Below the pieces are notes generated by a model. It ran no database searches. It had not been told where the DNA came from and worked only from the letters and a program-made list of their open reading frames with translations. Source: Mixophyes australis (Eukaryota; Chordata; Amphibia; Anura; Limnodynastidae). Taken from it: DNA of 64,000 nt. The stretch is taken from NCBI GenBank assembly GCA_036250195.1, contig JAVHZZ010000003.1:329950194-330014193 (forward strand). Reading direction: 5' to 3'. Of the stretch, positions 46,656 to 58,729 are shown piece by piece; position 1 is the first letter of the stretch, and every line of letters begins with the position of its first letter. The translations under genes and the position numbers were made by a program.

Positions 46656-48352
46656 TCCAAAACAAAGTTTCAGTTTCAGGAAAAAAATAAGTTTCATTAA
46701 AGCAATTTTTCCTTGTTTGAACCATTAACTGGGTTGTTCAGTTTTCCTTTTTCTTACCTATGTACAAAATGTGAGGAGTCCCCCAGAACCATTCTGATTA
46801 CCTGAAGTTGGGTGCTGACAAGGTCTGTACCAGTCAGTAATATTGTAGCACAATAGGTCTATCCTCTACAACTAGCTGGTTAGAAACGCTCTATTCAGGT
46901 CTATGGATTAGATGGATTGAGTCCTCTATGCTGTAAGCTCACAACACAATGTGGCTCCCAGTGGCTCATGCCATTAGGTACTTAGTTTCCCTCATTTGCC
47001 AATTGAAAACCCTTTTAATAAAAAAATAAAAATAAAGCTATTGGTCCAATGTCATACTTACTTCAGGAAATTCACTCTCACGACAACATATAAAAAATAT
47101 TTGTATTTAAATTAGGTACCCCTTCTAAACATCCACTTTGATATGTGTAAGCTGGCACTACTATAAAGTGTATTACTAACTGCAGTGTTCTTGTCAAACT
47201 GGAATGAAAATATTCATTTATTTTCCATGATATTCCTAGATTCACATTATTCATGTAACTGTAGCAAAATATGCAATCAAAAAAGTTTTACTTGTTAATT
47301 TTACACCAGTAACTAAGTTTTTATAGACTTCTAATCTTATATGTTGAGTAAATTTTTATATAAAGCTGCCATTGCTATTTCGTGCTTGAAAACTACCAAA
47401 CCTTCCATGAAACACCCTATAGAATAGTCCAAAAATCTGCTCATATTTCTAGCCATAGTATATCAACACCCACAACCGCCATGAAATATGTAATTATATT
47501 ATACTTACTTTAAGCAGAGAAAAATATATGTATGTACCATTCATACGAACTAATAAGTGGTTATGAATAACACTGAAGTGGCTTGTGTATTCATTCTGCT
47601 CATTACACTTAATTTGGTGTTTTATATCTAGTTTAGTAAACTTTCTTCCGTGTCCCTTTTGTGAACTTTGTTGTGTGATTGTTGTAGTTTGTACAGAATG
47701 TTCCTATTGTGTAGCAGTTGATTTGTTTTAAAGGGATTTCTGTGCCTGCCATAAGTGTGGTCAGTGGGTATTTAATACGGATGTGAGAGATTGGCCGCAC
47801 TCCAGTTTCTTAGCAAAACTTAATCTTAGCAGCAAAGTTTTATTTTATTGTTTGTAATTTAAGAACGTGGTCTTATTTCCACAAATGTACTGATTTTAGC
47901 TTTGTCTTCAAGAGATGTTTTTATGCTTTGTGCGATAATAGTTTTCATATGTTTGCAAAAGTATTAGAATCCCTTTGTTTCACTGGAATTAACATTTCAA
48001 ATATGTTTCATCTATGTAATACTGAGTTAAATGTATTTAAAACAATACTTGGAAGGCACACATGGCTCATGCTCTATCTGAGGTTAGTCGCAAAAATAAT
48101 CACCAAAAATTATATGTTCCAACAAAATGCAAAAAAAGAAGTGTGATGCTTAATTCTAACTAATTAAGGACTTTTTCTAGTGTACTTTCTTCCGTTCCAT
48201 ATCTGGTAGGTGAACAGAGACAGAGGAGAGATGGACGTTGCCATAGAGCACTGTTCATTGCCTATTGTGAAAATGGCTGTTTTATGAAAATACATGAAAA
48301 TACAGGTATTAAATGGTAAATTGTCTATATGCACTTTATCTGTGTATCGCTA
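46656..48352. other. AT-rich DNA, nothing recognised
   Basis: About 1.7 kb without repeat ends or coding similarity. Confidence 0.45.
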
Positions 48353-48688
48353 TTAGAGATGGGCGGGTCCGGTTCCCAGAGAACCGAACCCACCTGAACT
48401 TTGGGTATCCGAGTACCGAGCCGAGTACCGCCCGCTCGGAATCAAAATCGAGGCCGAACGTCATCGTGACGTCGTCGGATCTCGGGGCTCGGTTCTCGCG
48501 ATATTTGAAGATTATAAATACTCGCCTCCACAGCAATCCATCGCCATTTGACAGAGGAAGAGAGCAGGGTGTAGTCACAGGCTGATTAGAGCAGGGACAG
48601 AGAATACAATATTTTTATTCCAATTGAGTTATCAAAAATCGCTAGAGAAGAGAGGAGGATAGAGGATTTTTTTTTTCCCAATATTTGG

Positions 48689-49205
48689 CACTCCCCAGTG
48701 CTTTTGGCGTGTCCCCCATAATTGTGCATAAATCTTTCTGGCTGTCAAAATTACTATCTGTCAGCAGTATCTACCAAACACTTTTTAGCACTCTCTAGTG
48801 CTTTTGGGGTGTCCCCCATAATTGTGCATAAATATTTCTGGCTGTCAAAATTACTATCTGTCAGCAGTATCTCCCAAATACTTTTTAGCACTCTCCAGTG
48901 CTTTTGGGGTGTCCCCCATAATTGTGCATAAATCTTTCTGGCTGTCAAAATTACTATCTGTCAGCAGTATCTACCAAATAATTTTTAGCACTCCCCAGTG
49001 CTTTTGGGGTGTCCCCCATAATTGTGCATAAATCTTTCTGGCTGTCAAAATTACTATCTGTCAGCAGTATCTACCAAATAATTTTTAGCACTCCCCAGTG
49101 CTTTTGGGGTGTCCCCCATAATTGTGCATAAATATTTCTGGCTGTCAAAATTACTATCTGTCAGCAGTATCTTACCAAATAATTTTTAGCACTCCACAGT
49201 GCTTT
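48689..49205. repeat. 100-bp tandem repeat, five copies plus part
   Basis: Units begin gcactccccagtgctttt at about 48689, 48789, 48889, 48989 and 49089, with a partial at 49190. Each holds gtgtcccccataattgtgca and ctggctgtcaaaattactat. Copies differ at only a few positions, so expansion was recent. Located between the promoter-like region and the open frame of the element. Confidence 0.97.
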
Positions 49206-49214
49206 GGGCTCAGA

Positions 49215-49908
49215 ATGGATTCAAAGCAGTCCACATATGATCAGAATGAGCAACCAGGTTCTGTCACCAGTTCTCATGTTAGTGTTCCCAGTACGTAATC
49301 TGGGCAAGGCGATGTCAAACTACATAGTGTTTCGAAATCAGTCCACAAAACCCCAAAAAAACATTTACTGTGTTGAAGCGAAAAAGAAGTGTTAGTGAGC
49401 AAAAGTTAAGTGCTGATAAAAAAAAATTGCCAACATGCCATTCTACACACGCAGTGGCAAAGAGAGAATGAGGCCTTCACCTTTGGCTATTAGTGGCAGA
49501 TCCCAAAAAGTTACTGAGCCTACAATTGGTGCACAACTACTGTTACGCGTCAAAGCCGAGCTGCAAGATAACAGTAAGGCATTAGAGGATAATGTTTGCT
49601 CTGATTCACAAATGACACCAATCCCTGTGGAGAGTCCATCCAACAGTGGTATGTCTAATCATGAGCATTCTGTTAGTGTACCCATAAAGAAGGGCCCTTT
49701 CAGCAGTTCTGCTGATGTGTACCTGAACAGCCCGAGTGTAGCCGATGATACACAAATTGAGGATGCCACTTTAGAAATAGAAGAGGATAAGGGGGAGATT
49801 TGTGGAGGTGACGAGGGCGCTAATGAGGATGTTGATGATTATGATGCAGACAGATACCAAATTGCCTTTCTCAATTTCTATTTATATTCTAGATTATATA
49901 ATGGCTGA
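49215..49908 (+). pseudogene. N-terminal part of element-encoded protein, broken
   Basis: An ATG at 49215 opens a 27-codon frame (MDSKQSTYDQNEQPG...) ended by TAA at 49296-49298, but the reading continues in the same frame for another stretch (SGQGDVKLHSVSKS). A second, 157-codon frame at 49435-49908 starts MPFYTRSGKERMRPSP. It has a basic N terminus, a serine-rich middle and a strongly acidic C terminus (E/D-rich, about residues 108-142). No catalytic motif is visible. It probably represents the first part of a transposase-related protein whose remainder is deleted. A zinc-finger-like cgatggctacattgcc... region at about 50186-50260 is too degraded to call. Confidence 0.55.
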
Positions 49909-50529
49909 ATAGTTTTCTATTTTACTCCTAGTGGAGAGGGGATCTGATGCAGACAGATACCAAAACTGCCTTTGTCCATTTCTTTGTATATTCAAATTTC
50001 TAGTTCTACAGTCTATGCAGGCTGCTTTTTTTATATTCAACTACAAGTGGAGGGCAGGGGGGGGCATAGATAGCCACACAAACTACCGTGGTCCATTTAA
50101 TTTTGCTTTCTAGTTCCACAGTCTGTGCAGGCTGCTTTTTTTTACTATTCAACTACAAGTGTAGGGTGTAATATACACCCAAAGACGATGGCTACATTGC
50201 CAATAATGAAAGATGGAGGGGGAAGACAACCAGGTTTGTCTGTATAATTTGCAGACAAGTGTTCGAATTAAGGACGACCTTAAACTGTTTTTTTCATAAT
50301 TTATTAGCTTTAGAATTACCTCACTTATCTAAAACTGGTGGAGCACTAAATTAGGTTATTTTAGACCAAAAATTTTTTCTTTTTTTCGAAAATAGCAAAA
50401 CAAAACCAAACAAAACCAAAACCAAAACACGCAAGGGCGGTTTTGCAAAACCAAAACCAAAACGCAAAGGTAATCCAGATCCAAAACCGAATACAAAACC
50501 AAAACACGGGGGTCAGTGACCATCTCTAA

Positions 50530-51253
50530 TCTCTATAGACTGCAATGTTTTCTGTCTCCCCTCTGTTCATCTGAGAAAAAACAGAGAAGACAAAATAACT
50601 CCACAACTCCATGTGTACAAAAGCCCTTACAAAGCGAAATTGTTTGAAGGGTGATCTACAAATTCACAAATGCTATGGCAAACTACAGTATAAAGCCTAG
50701 ATTGTTTAAGGTTGCACAAAGGAGACATTTACAGTTGGCCATCAGCGTTTTCTGATATGCAGCATTTGTGCCCCAGTTATTCTATCTGTGTCTGCTAAGT
50801 AAAGTTTTAGTCTTCAGAATCAATGTCAGGCTTTTATTTTACAGGTAAAATATACCCTATATTCAGATACAGTTTATTTCACTTTTGCATCATTACATGA
50901 CCTGTAAAAATATTTTGCACAAAAAACTTTATTCCTCTGCATATTTGTATCTAATAACATAGGCTGGAACTACCCTAATGCTTGATGGGTAGAGTAACAT
51001 TAAAACATTTTGTTAAACACTAATAGAACAATAGAACAGTGTCCATAGTTGACAATTGGTAATGAGAAATTATTCAAAAGAATTACCATTTAGTACAGTG
51101 AAAAACTTTAACACAATCTTGGTACTGCTTTTTTGCAATTAACTTGATTAACCAAGTAAATCACAAAGAAACTGATTTGGGCTCTGCCACAAGAAAACTT
51201 GGATTTTTCCTTATCCTCACACATTTTATTTGAACATTTTAAGGAACTTCATA
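50530..51253. other. AT-rich DNA, nothing recognised
   Basis: No supported feature. Confidence 0.4.
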
Positions 51254-51261
51254 CGCTAGAC

Positions 51262-51365
51262 AAGTCCCAGCATGCTTTGCCAATATATAGCAGCTTATTG
51301 CTGGAAGGGTATGCTGGGACTTGTAGTTTCCCAACACCTGGAGTGTCACAGGTTAGCCAACACTG
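51262..51365. mobile_element. hAT MITE lacking its left end
   Basis: The right half reads tatgctgggacttgtagttt through ggttagccaacactg, the complement of a well-preserved CAGTGTTGGCTAACC-type hAT terminus. The left half begins only at aagtcccagcatgc, so about 45 terminal bases are missing. Yet the 8-bp repeat CGCTAGAC abuts both edges exactly (51254-51261, 51366-51373). Confidence 0.88.
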
Positions 51366-51373
51366 CGCTAGAC

Positions 51374-52212
51374 ATAGTTTAATGTTATCCATCAAGCTAT
51401 GAGCAGACCAAGGCGTGTGTGTGCTACCAATGTGACTGTTCTCTGTTATATATTGTGGTCCTTTCCTCACCTGACTACATCCCCACTGACATCTTAATTC
51501 ACCTTCCAATTATGTCACACATTAGTTTGTCACAAGCTATTGTTTTGTGAGAGGATTTTTGCACCTCAAAAGATTGACAGGAAAGCTCTACGACAAGGTA
51601 AATGGGTAATGAGGAAGAGAAGTCAAACAATGGCAACTGTACTGAATGGTGAACTTTGCTAACTGACCTACTAGTATCATCGGAGAGGCTAGGTAAAATC
51701 CTACAAAAAGAATATTTTATATTTATTCATTCTTATTCTTTATTTGAAGTAAAAGGGAAAAAAAAATAGGTTTAGCGTCAATTTAACTATTGTGTATAGT
51801 TCATTGTGATAAGCTGTTCTCCAGCCGTAGGTGCTTCCTTATCAAGTAATAAATAGATTCCAGCAATGAGCTAATATTGCTGAGTTCAGCATGACAATAT
51901 TTAGAAAACATATACTGTTTTTATTATAACATTTCATTGTAATGCAACTGTATGCATTTGACCCAGTTACTTCTTACCCTATCTCTGTGAGGCTTTATCT
52001 GAGAAGAGCAATAGATAAGATATAAACTTATGAATCTGATAAAACTAAGTGATATGACGATACACTTTGTAACAAAATTAGTATCTTGCCAGTATTTCAG
52101 TAAGAGTTACAAATTACACAAGAGGAGAAATTAACTCTAAATTAGTATTCAAGTTTGCATTGGTTGAACTTATAACGTAGGGACACATAAAATGCTAATT
52201 AAAATCATTATA
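51374..52212. other. AT-rich DNA, nothing recognised
   Basis: No supported feature. Confidence 0.4.
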
Positions 52213-52220
52213 GTGGGTAC

Positions 52221-53527
52221 CAGTGGTCAAAGTAGAAATTTAGTAGTGCTGTTATAGAACTTCCATTTTGAAATGAATGGCCGGGGGCCTAGGTTTAGGG
52301 ATTTTGATAGAGTGAAATAAATTTTAGATGCATTTTAACACTATATAGCATAATATAAAACATATTAAATGATAAGGCAAGCCTTTGTGTACTTACATTT
52401 TCCCTCCCATCTCCATATTATAATAAAATTATTAAAATATCTCCCTGATATCTTCCATATTACCCTTTATCTTTCCTTTATCCCTTTCTTGTCTCTGTTC
52501 CTATGTGCCCTTATCTTCATTGCAGGTATCTCCCACTCTCCCTCCCTACCTGCTCTCCCCTGAGCCTCACATAGTGATTGTCTAGCTCCTACCTTATTCC
52601 TTGATCCTCTCTATCTATCCCTGTTCTTGTTCCTATTATTACCTTTCACTAGATAATTCACATTTTTGTCTCTCCATCATTACACTGCAGCCACCTTCAT
52701 CACACTGCAACCCCTCCATTCCTTCATTGCACTGTGCCCCCTCCTCCATTGCACTGTGCCCCCTCCTCCATCATCACACTGTGCCCTCTCGTCCATCATC
52801 ACACTGTGCCCTCTCGTCCATCATCACACTGTGCACCCTCCTCCAACATCACACTGTGCCCCCTCCTCCATCATCACACTGTGCCCCCTCCTCCATCATT
52901 ACATTGTGCCCCCTTCTCCATCATCACATTCTGCCCCCTCCTCCATCATCATACTGTGCCTTCTCCATATGACACTGTGCCCCCTTCATTACATTGTGCT
53001 CCCTCCATCACACTATGTCTCCACATTCATTACACTGTGGCCCCCAATCACACTGTGCCCACATTCATGACACTGTGGCCCCTCCATCTCACACTGTGCC
53101 CCCTCCATATATCACACTGTGCCCCTTCCATCATTACCCTGTGCCCTCATTCATCACGCTGTTCCCCTCCTTTCTATACTTATCTTTCTATGACCTTTTT
53201 TCTTCGGTCTTCTTATCTTCCTCTTCTTTTTTTCTTCTGTGGTTTTTCTCCTCTCTGCTCCCTGCTTTATTCTGCTGACTGTTGAGTGTGACATCATCAT
53301 GTTATGACAGTTAGTTGGAATGGATCAGAGAGCAGAGAGGATCAGGGAGCCGTCTCTGCCGATACAGCACCGGTGCACAAGCGGGGAAGGCAGGCAGAGA
53401 GGAGCGCCTCTGACACATGGCGCTTCCCGTCTTGCCTACCCTGCTTACCGCCGGCCCTGGCTGATGAAGTGTGGTCGAGAAATGTTGGTATGTCATACCG
53501 ACACATACCACCCCACATCGAGCACTG
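52221..53527. mobile_element. 1.3-kb hAT element with internal minisatellite
   Basis: Left end cagtggtcaaagtagaaatt; the complement of the right end reads cagtgctcgatgtggggt. Flanks gtgggtac (52213-52220) and gcgggtac (53528-53535) match at 7 of 8 positions. The interior contains a 25-bp minisatellite (52680-53160) and a GC-rich right part. No transposase domain. The left end resembles a sequence at 27069 inside the 3.2-kb hAT. Confidence 0.82.
52680..53160. repeat. 25-bp minisatellite in hAT
   Basis: The unit cactgtgccccctcctccat plus catca repeats at 25-bp spacing (e.g. 52752, 52777, 52802), decaying toward 53160. Threonine/histidine/proline/serine-rich open frames in all three frames (up to 183 codons) come from the array. 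Confidence 0.95.
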
Positions 53528-53535
53528 GCGGGTAC

Positions 53536-54488
53536 TCCAATAACTCCTGATAGTTGAAATAGGATTTCTGCCTGAAATCGTCAGTTGTAGATTACAAAGT
53601 CTAATGTTGCTGCAATTTGATGGGTATGTTGTGAAGAACTGATGTTTCTTAATAACCATAGAAGCAAAATAAGAACTGCGCCATTTTCTTGTTTACAAAT
53701 GTTGCTAAGGAAAGTTAGTTGTTCACAATATGTCTGTCAAATGGTAGAAATAACTTGTTTGTGAGACTTCAAATTCTGATTTCTTTCTTTTGCACCCAGT
53801 ATAATGATGTGAATGAAAACAAATCATTTTTAGCATATTTAAGTGAAGCTACCCTTTAAATATCCCAGCTGTTGATCAACTTTAATACAAATACACTTGT
53901 CCATTGTTTTCATGGCTATTCAAAGTTAAATTATTACTAAATCCTTAGGCCATTTAAAGGTGATGTCATGCAATAGATTATAATAAGCTCATAATGATTC
54001 TTAATACCATAGGAAAACATCTCAAAACCACATATGTACTGTAGACCTCTTGGACCTCCAGCTTTAGAAAAAGTAATTATTGTCCTTAATAAAGCAAAAA
54101 TAAAAATCCATTTCACAGGAGCAGCAGTCTATGGTAATGTAGTAATAGGTTACAGAGCCATAGTCTGCCAAGAAGCCTTTTAAATTGTGTCATTATCAAC
54201 TGCTATATATCTCCACCTTCTCTGTTTCACAGTGGAGTCAGTGCAATTCCTTTACAGCAATAAATATTATGTAGAAGTAATTCTGCATTGGTTTCTTAAG
54301 CAACTAACTGTTAGTGAGCAACAGAAAATTAACAAATAGGGATATTTATGAGGCCACGTTGACCCATGGATGTTAAATCATGTGGTAAGTAAAAATCTAA
54401 TGCTTCCTTGAATATTTGTTGGGATCAAGCGAGAGAGAAATGGCTAAAAATGCCTCTGATTATATTGTTATTTAAAGATAAAAATAAA
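53536..54488. other. AT-rich DNA, nothing recognised
   Basis: No supported feature. Confidence 0.4.
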
Positions 54489-54732
54489 GGGTCTGATTCA
54501 TTAAGGCACACCAAACGAAATTTATTGTGCGGGTTTTAATAAAATGTGCGCAAGACCCCTTGAGGAAGTCCCCCCGTGGATGTAGTCTATTGTCTGTTAG
54601 TGCAGATTGCACTTAGACCAGTATTCAACAACAGATTTATATTTGCATCCGCCCTTTGTTGAAAAGGAACGTGCATATGCCTGGTTTACACTCACAATAC
54701 ATTCTTCTGGCATGCCTTAATGATTCATGCCC
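54489..54732. mobile_element. 244-bp MITE with family-A-like ends
   Basis: Left end gggtctgattcattaaggca; the complement of the right end reads gggcatgaatcattaaggca. The interior (gcgggttttaataaaatgtg, tgcatccgccctttgttg) differs from family A, so it shares only the terminal motif. No certain duplication. Confidence 0.75.
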
Positions 54733-56135
54733 ATAATATCTATTTTAATATGCATACTTTAGTATTTGCCCCACAAAACCTAAACTACAGATATATGTTA
54801 TATAAAACTACAGGTAATAAAATTTGCAAATATAAATGTAAAAGTTTCAGGAACTTATCAGAATCAATGTTATTAGAAATAAAACTGTTTTTGTTGGGGA
54901 AGATGGCTGAACAGTAGACTTCCTGTCACTAATCCCACTGCAGAAGACCAAGGGTGAACTAGTAGGGCACCATCATCCTTTGGCTTGTCATCAATTCTTC
55001 ATATCATCATAAATGACCCACGTATCAACAATCATCCCTTCATATGCAACAATCCCAGTGTATCATCATAACCCCCATCAGTCCCCCTAATCATCATGTC
55101 CCCATCAATACTCCATATAATCATGTCTCCCATCAACCCCTATATCACAAAGCCCAACAGCAATCTCCAATATCGTATCTCCAACAACCCCTTCTCTCAC
55201 TCCCTCCCTTACATTGCCAGGCCAGGTGGCTGACTCCTCTTGTCTGCTACTCTGCTGTGTAGTGCTCTGCATGTCCTGTCAGAGAGGAAGAAATATCAGA
55301 GTTCCCTTGCAGAATTTAATCTTGGGGCTTTGAATGACTTGTGGTGTTAATGGTCACACAGCAGGGAGCTCATTAAGCGCCATGCTGACCGTAGATACAG
55401 CAATGCAGCACTTAAAGTAGATGGCAGAAGCCTGGAGCAACACAGGTGGTAGCTACTTGGCAGATGCTACCCTTACTACACTAGTAGTTATGCCCGTGAA
55501 TCAAGACAATCACAAATCAAGCCAATCACAGAAAAGTTTACAGAAGCCAATAGCAACACAGCACTCACCAACATATGACCAAAACCCAGTTATAGAGAGT
55601 TACCCACTCATTCTTACTGATTCTGACTTAAAAAAAAACACCTGGCAAACCCCTGTGTCTTAATCTTGACATTCCTATGCAGTTCTGTCATTTGATCAGT
55701 GTCACAGCAATTCCCCCCTCTGTCCACAGCAGCCATTTAACCTACAATATGTTTTTGGACTCTGGAGCACACCTGGAGGAAGCCAACCCAAACACAAGTA
55801 GAACATACTGTATTTGCATTTGTATTACCTATTGTTTACTCAAATACTGCTGTAGGTGTAGTTACAGATTATTGAAAGAAAAATCCAAGAAAAAAAAAAA
55901 AGATTAGTAGCTCTCAAATAGTGGAGCACATCTTAACATATTAATTCATTGTCAATTAATTTCTTTTAAAATACCATCTCCTGAAAACATAATGTTAAAA
56001 CCAGCGAAATATTGTAATATATAGCGATATGATTCAGACAAAATAAAGTAAAATCAAGTGTATTGTAATATTGGTTTTGTCGCTACCAATAAACATTGTC
56101 CAATGCGATTATTGTGGTCCCAACGCACAAAGAGA
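54733..56135. other. unclassified, with degenerate atcatc-rich tract
   Basis: 54960-55190 is an irregular C/A/T-rich tract (catcatcatgtccccatcaa and relatives), similar in style to the hAT-internal arrays, but no hAT termini were found around it. The rest is unassigned. Confidence 0.4.
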
Positions 56136-56138
56136 TTA

Positions 56139-56314
56139 GGGGCTAGATTTACTAAGCTGCGGGTTTGAAAAAGTGGGGATGTTGCCTAAAGCAACCAATC
56201 AGATTCTAGCTTTCATTTATTTAGTATCTTCTACAAAATGATAGCTAGAATCTGATTGGTTGCTATAGGCAACATCACCACTTTTTCAAACCCACAGCTT
56301 AGTAAATCTAGCCC
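56139..56314. mobile_element. MITE family B, 176 bp
   Basis: Ends ggggctagatttactaagct and agcttagtaaatctagccc, with TTA directly outside both (56136-56138, 56315-56317). Inner arms gcaaccaatcagattctagc and complement. Confidence 0.9.
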
Positions 56315-56317
56315 TTA

Positions 56318-57419
56318 ATATCTAAAGATAGCAGGATTTACAGCATGCCATGCTGAAGCATAAAAGATATAACAATAAACAGGAAAGTATAAACCAAATA
56401 CATTTACATTACGCCAGCGCTCCGAAGGACAAGGTCCATGTTCAGCCTTCAGTCTGCAGTCAGGAAGAGAGAGAGAGCTAACACTGGCCCAGGGAGCTTA
56501 TATGCTGCTTGAATTAACATAAACAGTGATAATGTCACGAATATACACAGATAACACTAAGAAAGGTTTCAATTGATCCAGCGTTTACAATGTTCCAGTA
56601 GACTATTGGTCGCAGGTCAGTTCATTTGATCTTCTCCAAGGGTAGGGGCAATTTACACCAACTGTTGCCTATGTGTCTTCCCGCCGAATAACCAGTTTAA
56701 ACTGACCCATAAACATAGTACTTTTAAGTATTAATCTCATATGCCTCGTAACTTGCGACCGCTAGATGCGATCTCTACTCTGTCAAGGGTTAATGTTGGT
56801 GAAATAAGCTTTAATATTAGACCAAACTCTTTACCTTTAAGAGGACCTGAACCATAAATACCTTTACCATAATATTATCTATATATAAATAAACTCTAAT
56901 ACATTTTACTAATAAATAAATGTGGATTGGAACCTTAATAAATGTGTACTATTTACAGTGTAAGTGCGAATGTAAATGTGCGTGTTATAAATCCGTGCAA
57001 TTGCATCATTACATGTGGCATTCTAATCGCAATCACACGGTAAAACAATATTAATCAATTTAGCTAACTTCATCCAACACATCTCAAATTAACAGACTGT
57101 AAGGGGCTGGTCCAACATGATTTGTGCCCTTGGAACACTGCATTAACCTGTTTGAAATAATGTTTTCCTTAGTCTGACAACTATCAAACAAAATAAATCA
57201 ATAAATAAAGCAATGCATTCATTTAAAACCTGTGTAAAATAAGTGTACAAAATATGTGTAACACACACATTCTTCAGTCATATTTTGAGAAACATTACAG
57301 CTTTAAAATAAGCAATATATTTATATATATCACAATACATTAAGAATGATAAAACTAGATATAGTCAATTATCAATCCGTTATAAAAATTCTAATAGTAG
57401 ATGTGTTAGGAAATCACAG
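56318..57419. other. unclassified moderately complex DNA
   Basis: Less AT-rich patch 56395-56830, otherwise AT-rich. No termini, LINE motifs or coding similarity recognised. Confidence 0.4.
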
Positions 57420-57745
57420 GCATTACAAGGTGATGTTGTAGTAAAAATAGTGCAGAGTTTATTGCAGTACACAACATATAAAGATGGACAGAGCTCAAAT
57501 ATTTGGTAGTAATCAAGTAGTAAACAGGTGATAACACAGGCTCTGAGGTATTACAGGAAAGAATCACCGTCAAAAGACAATGCAGGAATATAACACAGTC
57601 TTTGATGAAATGCTGGTGCAGATCTCACAGTTTTAAAGCAATGCAGGGCATGTAAAACATTTGCTAAGGCAATGGAGGAATATAACATCATATCTGAGGA
57701 AATGCAGGAATATAATCCAGAGTCTCTTAGCTCCACTAAGCACTT
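57420..57745. repeat. degenerate tandem repeat
   Basis: Irregular repeats containing aatgcaggaatataacaca or aatgcaggaatataatccag, separated by 'tctgaggaaatgcagg'-like stretches. Unit length varies, roughly 40-60 bp. Confidence 0.6.
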
Positions 57746-57749
57746 TTTT

Positions 57750-57880
57750 CCATTGCAATATGACTGGACCAAAGTCTGTTGCACTTAATCTCGTGTATCA
57801 AAACAATATTTCCTGTAGATTGTAAATTTGCGAATAGGGGACTCTTACTTCTTTGTATGTTGGTTATGATGAGTGAGGCA
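57750..57880 (+). mobile_element. L2 3'-UTR fragment
   Basis: tgactggaccaaagtctgtt followed by tagattgtaaatttgcgaat matches the 3' UTR of the L2 copy at about 29925-30010 (ggctggaccaatatgcaata; tagattgtaaatttgcaggc). Confidence 0.7.
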
Positions 57881-58324
57881 CATAAAGCCAAATGACCTTA
57901 AACTCAAATGATTGTTCATGAGTATCTCCAACACCCCATGGAGACACTGCCTAATTTGGAACCACCGGGTGTTCTGCCAGAACTGAAAAATGGGCACTCC
58001 AATTGGAACCACCAGCAGACCACTGGAACTTGAAAGGAACTGTGATTCACTGCCAACTGGGTGCCTGCCATACAGGATTAGCCCATTAGTCCTCCAGATA
58101 GCACAATCACCTCAGGGCACCAACAAACCACAAGGGCTTAACATTGGCCTGAAGTGGGTATATGGTTGGGGAAATAACCACTGCTGTACTCCAGACCTAC
58201 TCGGGGGAACCTACACACCAATGCTGCAATAACTGCTGCTGTTATCTTGACAAATTGGCTGCTAAGGAAACACACAAGATGCGTGCCTACAGGGGGACCC
58301 ACAATTCTGATATATAAACTACTA
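57881..58324. other. nothing recognised
   Basis: Moderately GC-rich, no repeat ends. An 80-codon frame at 57990-58232 has no known motif. Confidence 0.4.
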
Positions 58325-58605
58325 GGATCACAGGCCTAGAACCTGAAGGAATATGAGCCACAGGCCTTGAGCCTAAAATTCCAATGTTGCCACAGACTTA
58401 CAGCCTGAATCTATATATTGCCAAAGACCGAAAACCTGACTTAACTTGCAGCCACATGCTAAGCCTGAATAATAATTGCAGCCACTGACCTAATGTCTGA
58501 ATCTTAATTGCACCATAGGCTTAGCCTGGATAATAAATGCAGCCACAGGCCTAAAGCCTGCTTTATAATTGTCAAATAGGCTCAGCCTGAATTATATTGC
58601 TCCCT
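58325..58605. repeat. degenerate ~35-40 bp tandem repeat
   Basis: About seven diverged copies of a unit like gcagccacaggcctaaagcc followed by 'tgaatcttaatt'. Each copy contains the word 'agcctga' or a close variant. Confidence 0.75.
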
Positions 58606-58634
58606 AAAATCCTAAAAACCTTTTTCACAATTAT

Positions 58635-58665
58635 AATCTATCTATCTATTTATCTATCTATAAAA

Positions 58666-58722
<57 letters not shown>
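58635..58722. repeat. (TCTA)n and (TA)n microsatellites
   Basis: tctatctatctatttatcta followed by a long (TA)n run. Confidence 0.95.

Positions 58723-58724
<2 letters not shown>

Positions 58725-58729
<5 letters not shown>

Larger units (their letters stand above)
48353..50529 (+). mobile_element. 2.2-kb DNA-transposon-like element (hAT-like?)
   Basis: Inverted ends ttagagatgg (48353) and ccatctctaa (ending 50529). The left subterminal part is CpG-rich with palindromic gagtaccgagccgagtacc. A TATA box, attataaatactc, at 48511-48523 suggests a Pol II promoter. Next come five 100-bp tandem repeats, an acidic open frame (49435-49908), two pairs of tandem duplicated segments (gatgcagacagataccaaa at about 49843 and 49945; cagtctatgcaggctgcttt at about 50009 and 50119), and an A/C-rich right end of ccaaaac repeats. 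Possible duplication tatcgcta / aatctcta is imperfect. Superfamily assignment to hAT is tentative. Confidence 0.7.

Noticed and set aside
48689..49205. Repeats with apparent conserved blocks, CRISPR-like or enhancer-like
   Set aside because: Whole 100-bp units are near-identical with no spacers; plain tandem duplication in a transposon.
52734..53285. 183-codon frame rich in His, Ser, Pro and Cys
   Set aside because: All three frames are open through the 25-bp minisatellite; no gene signature.
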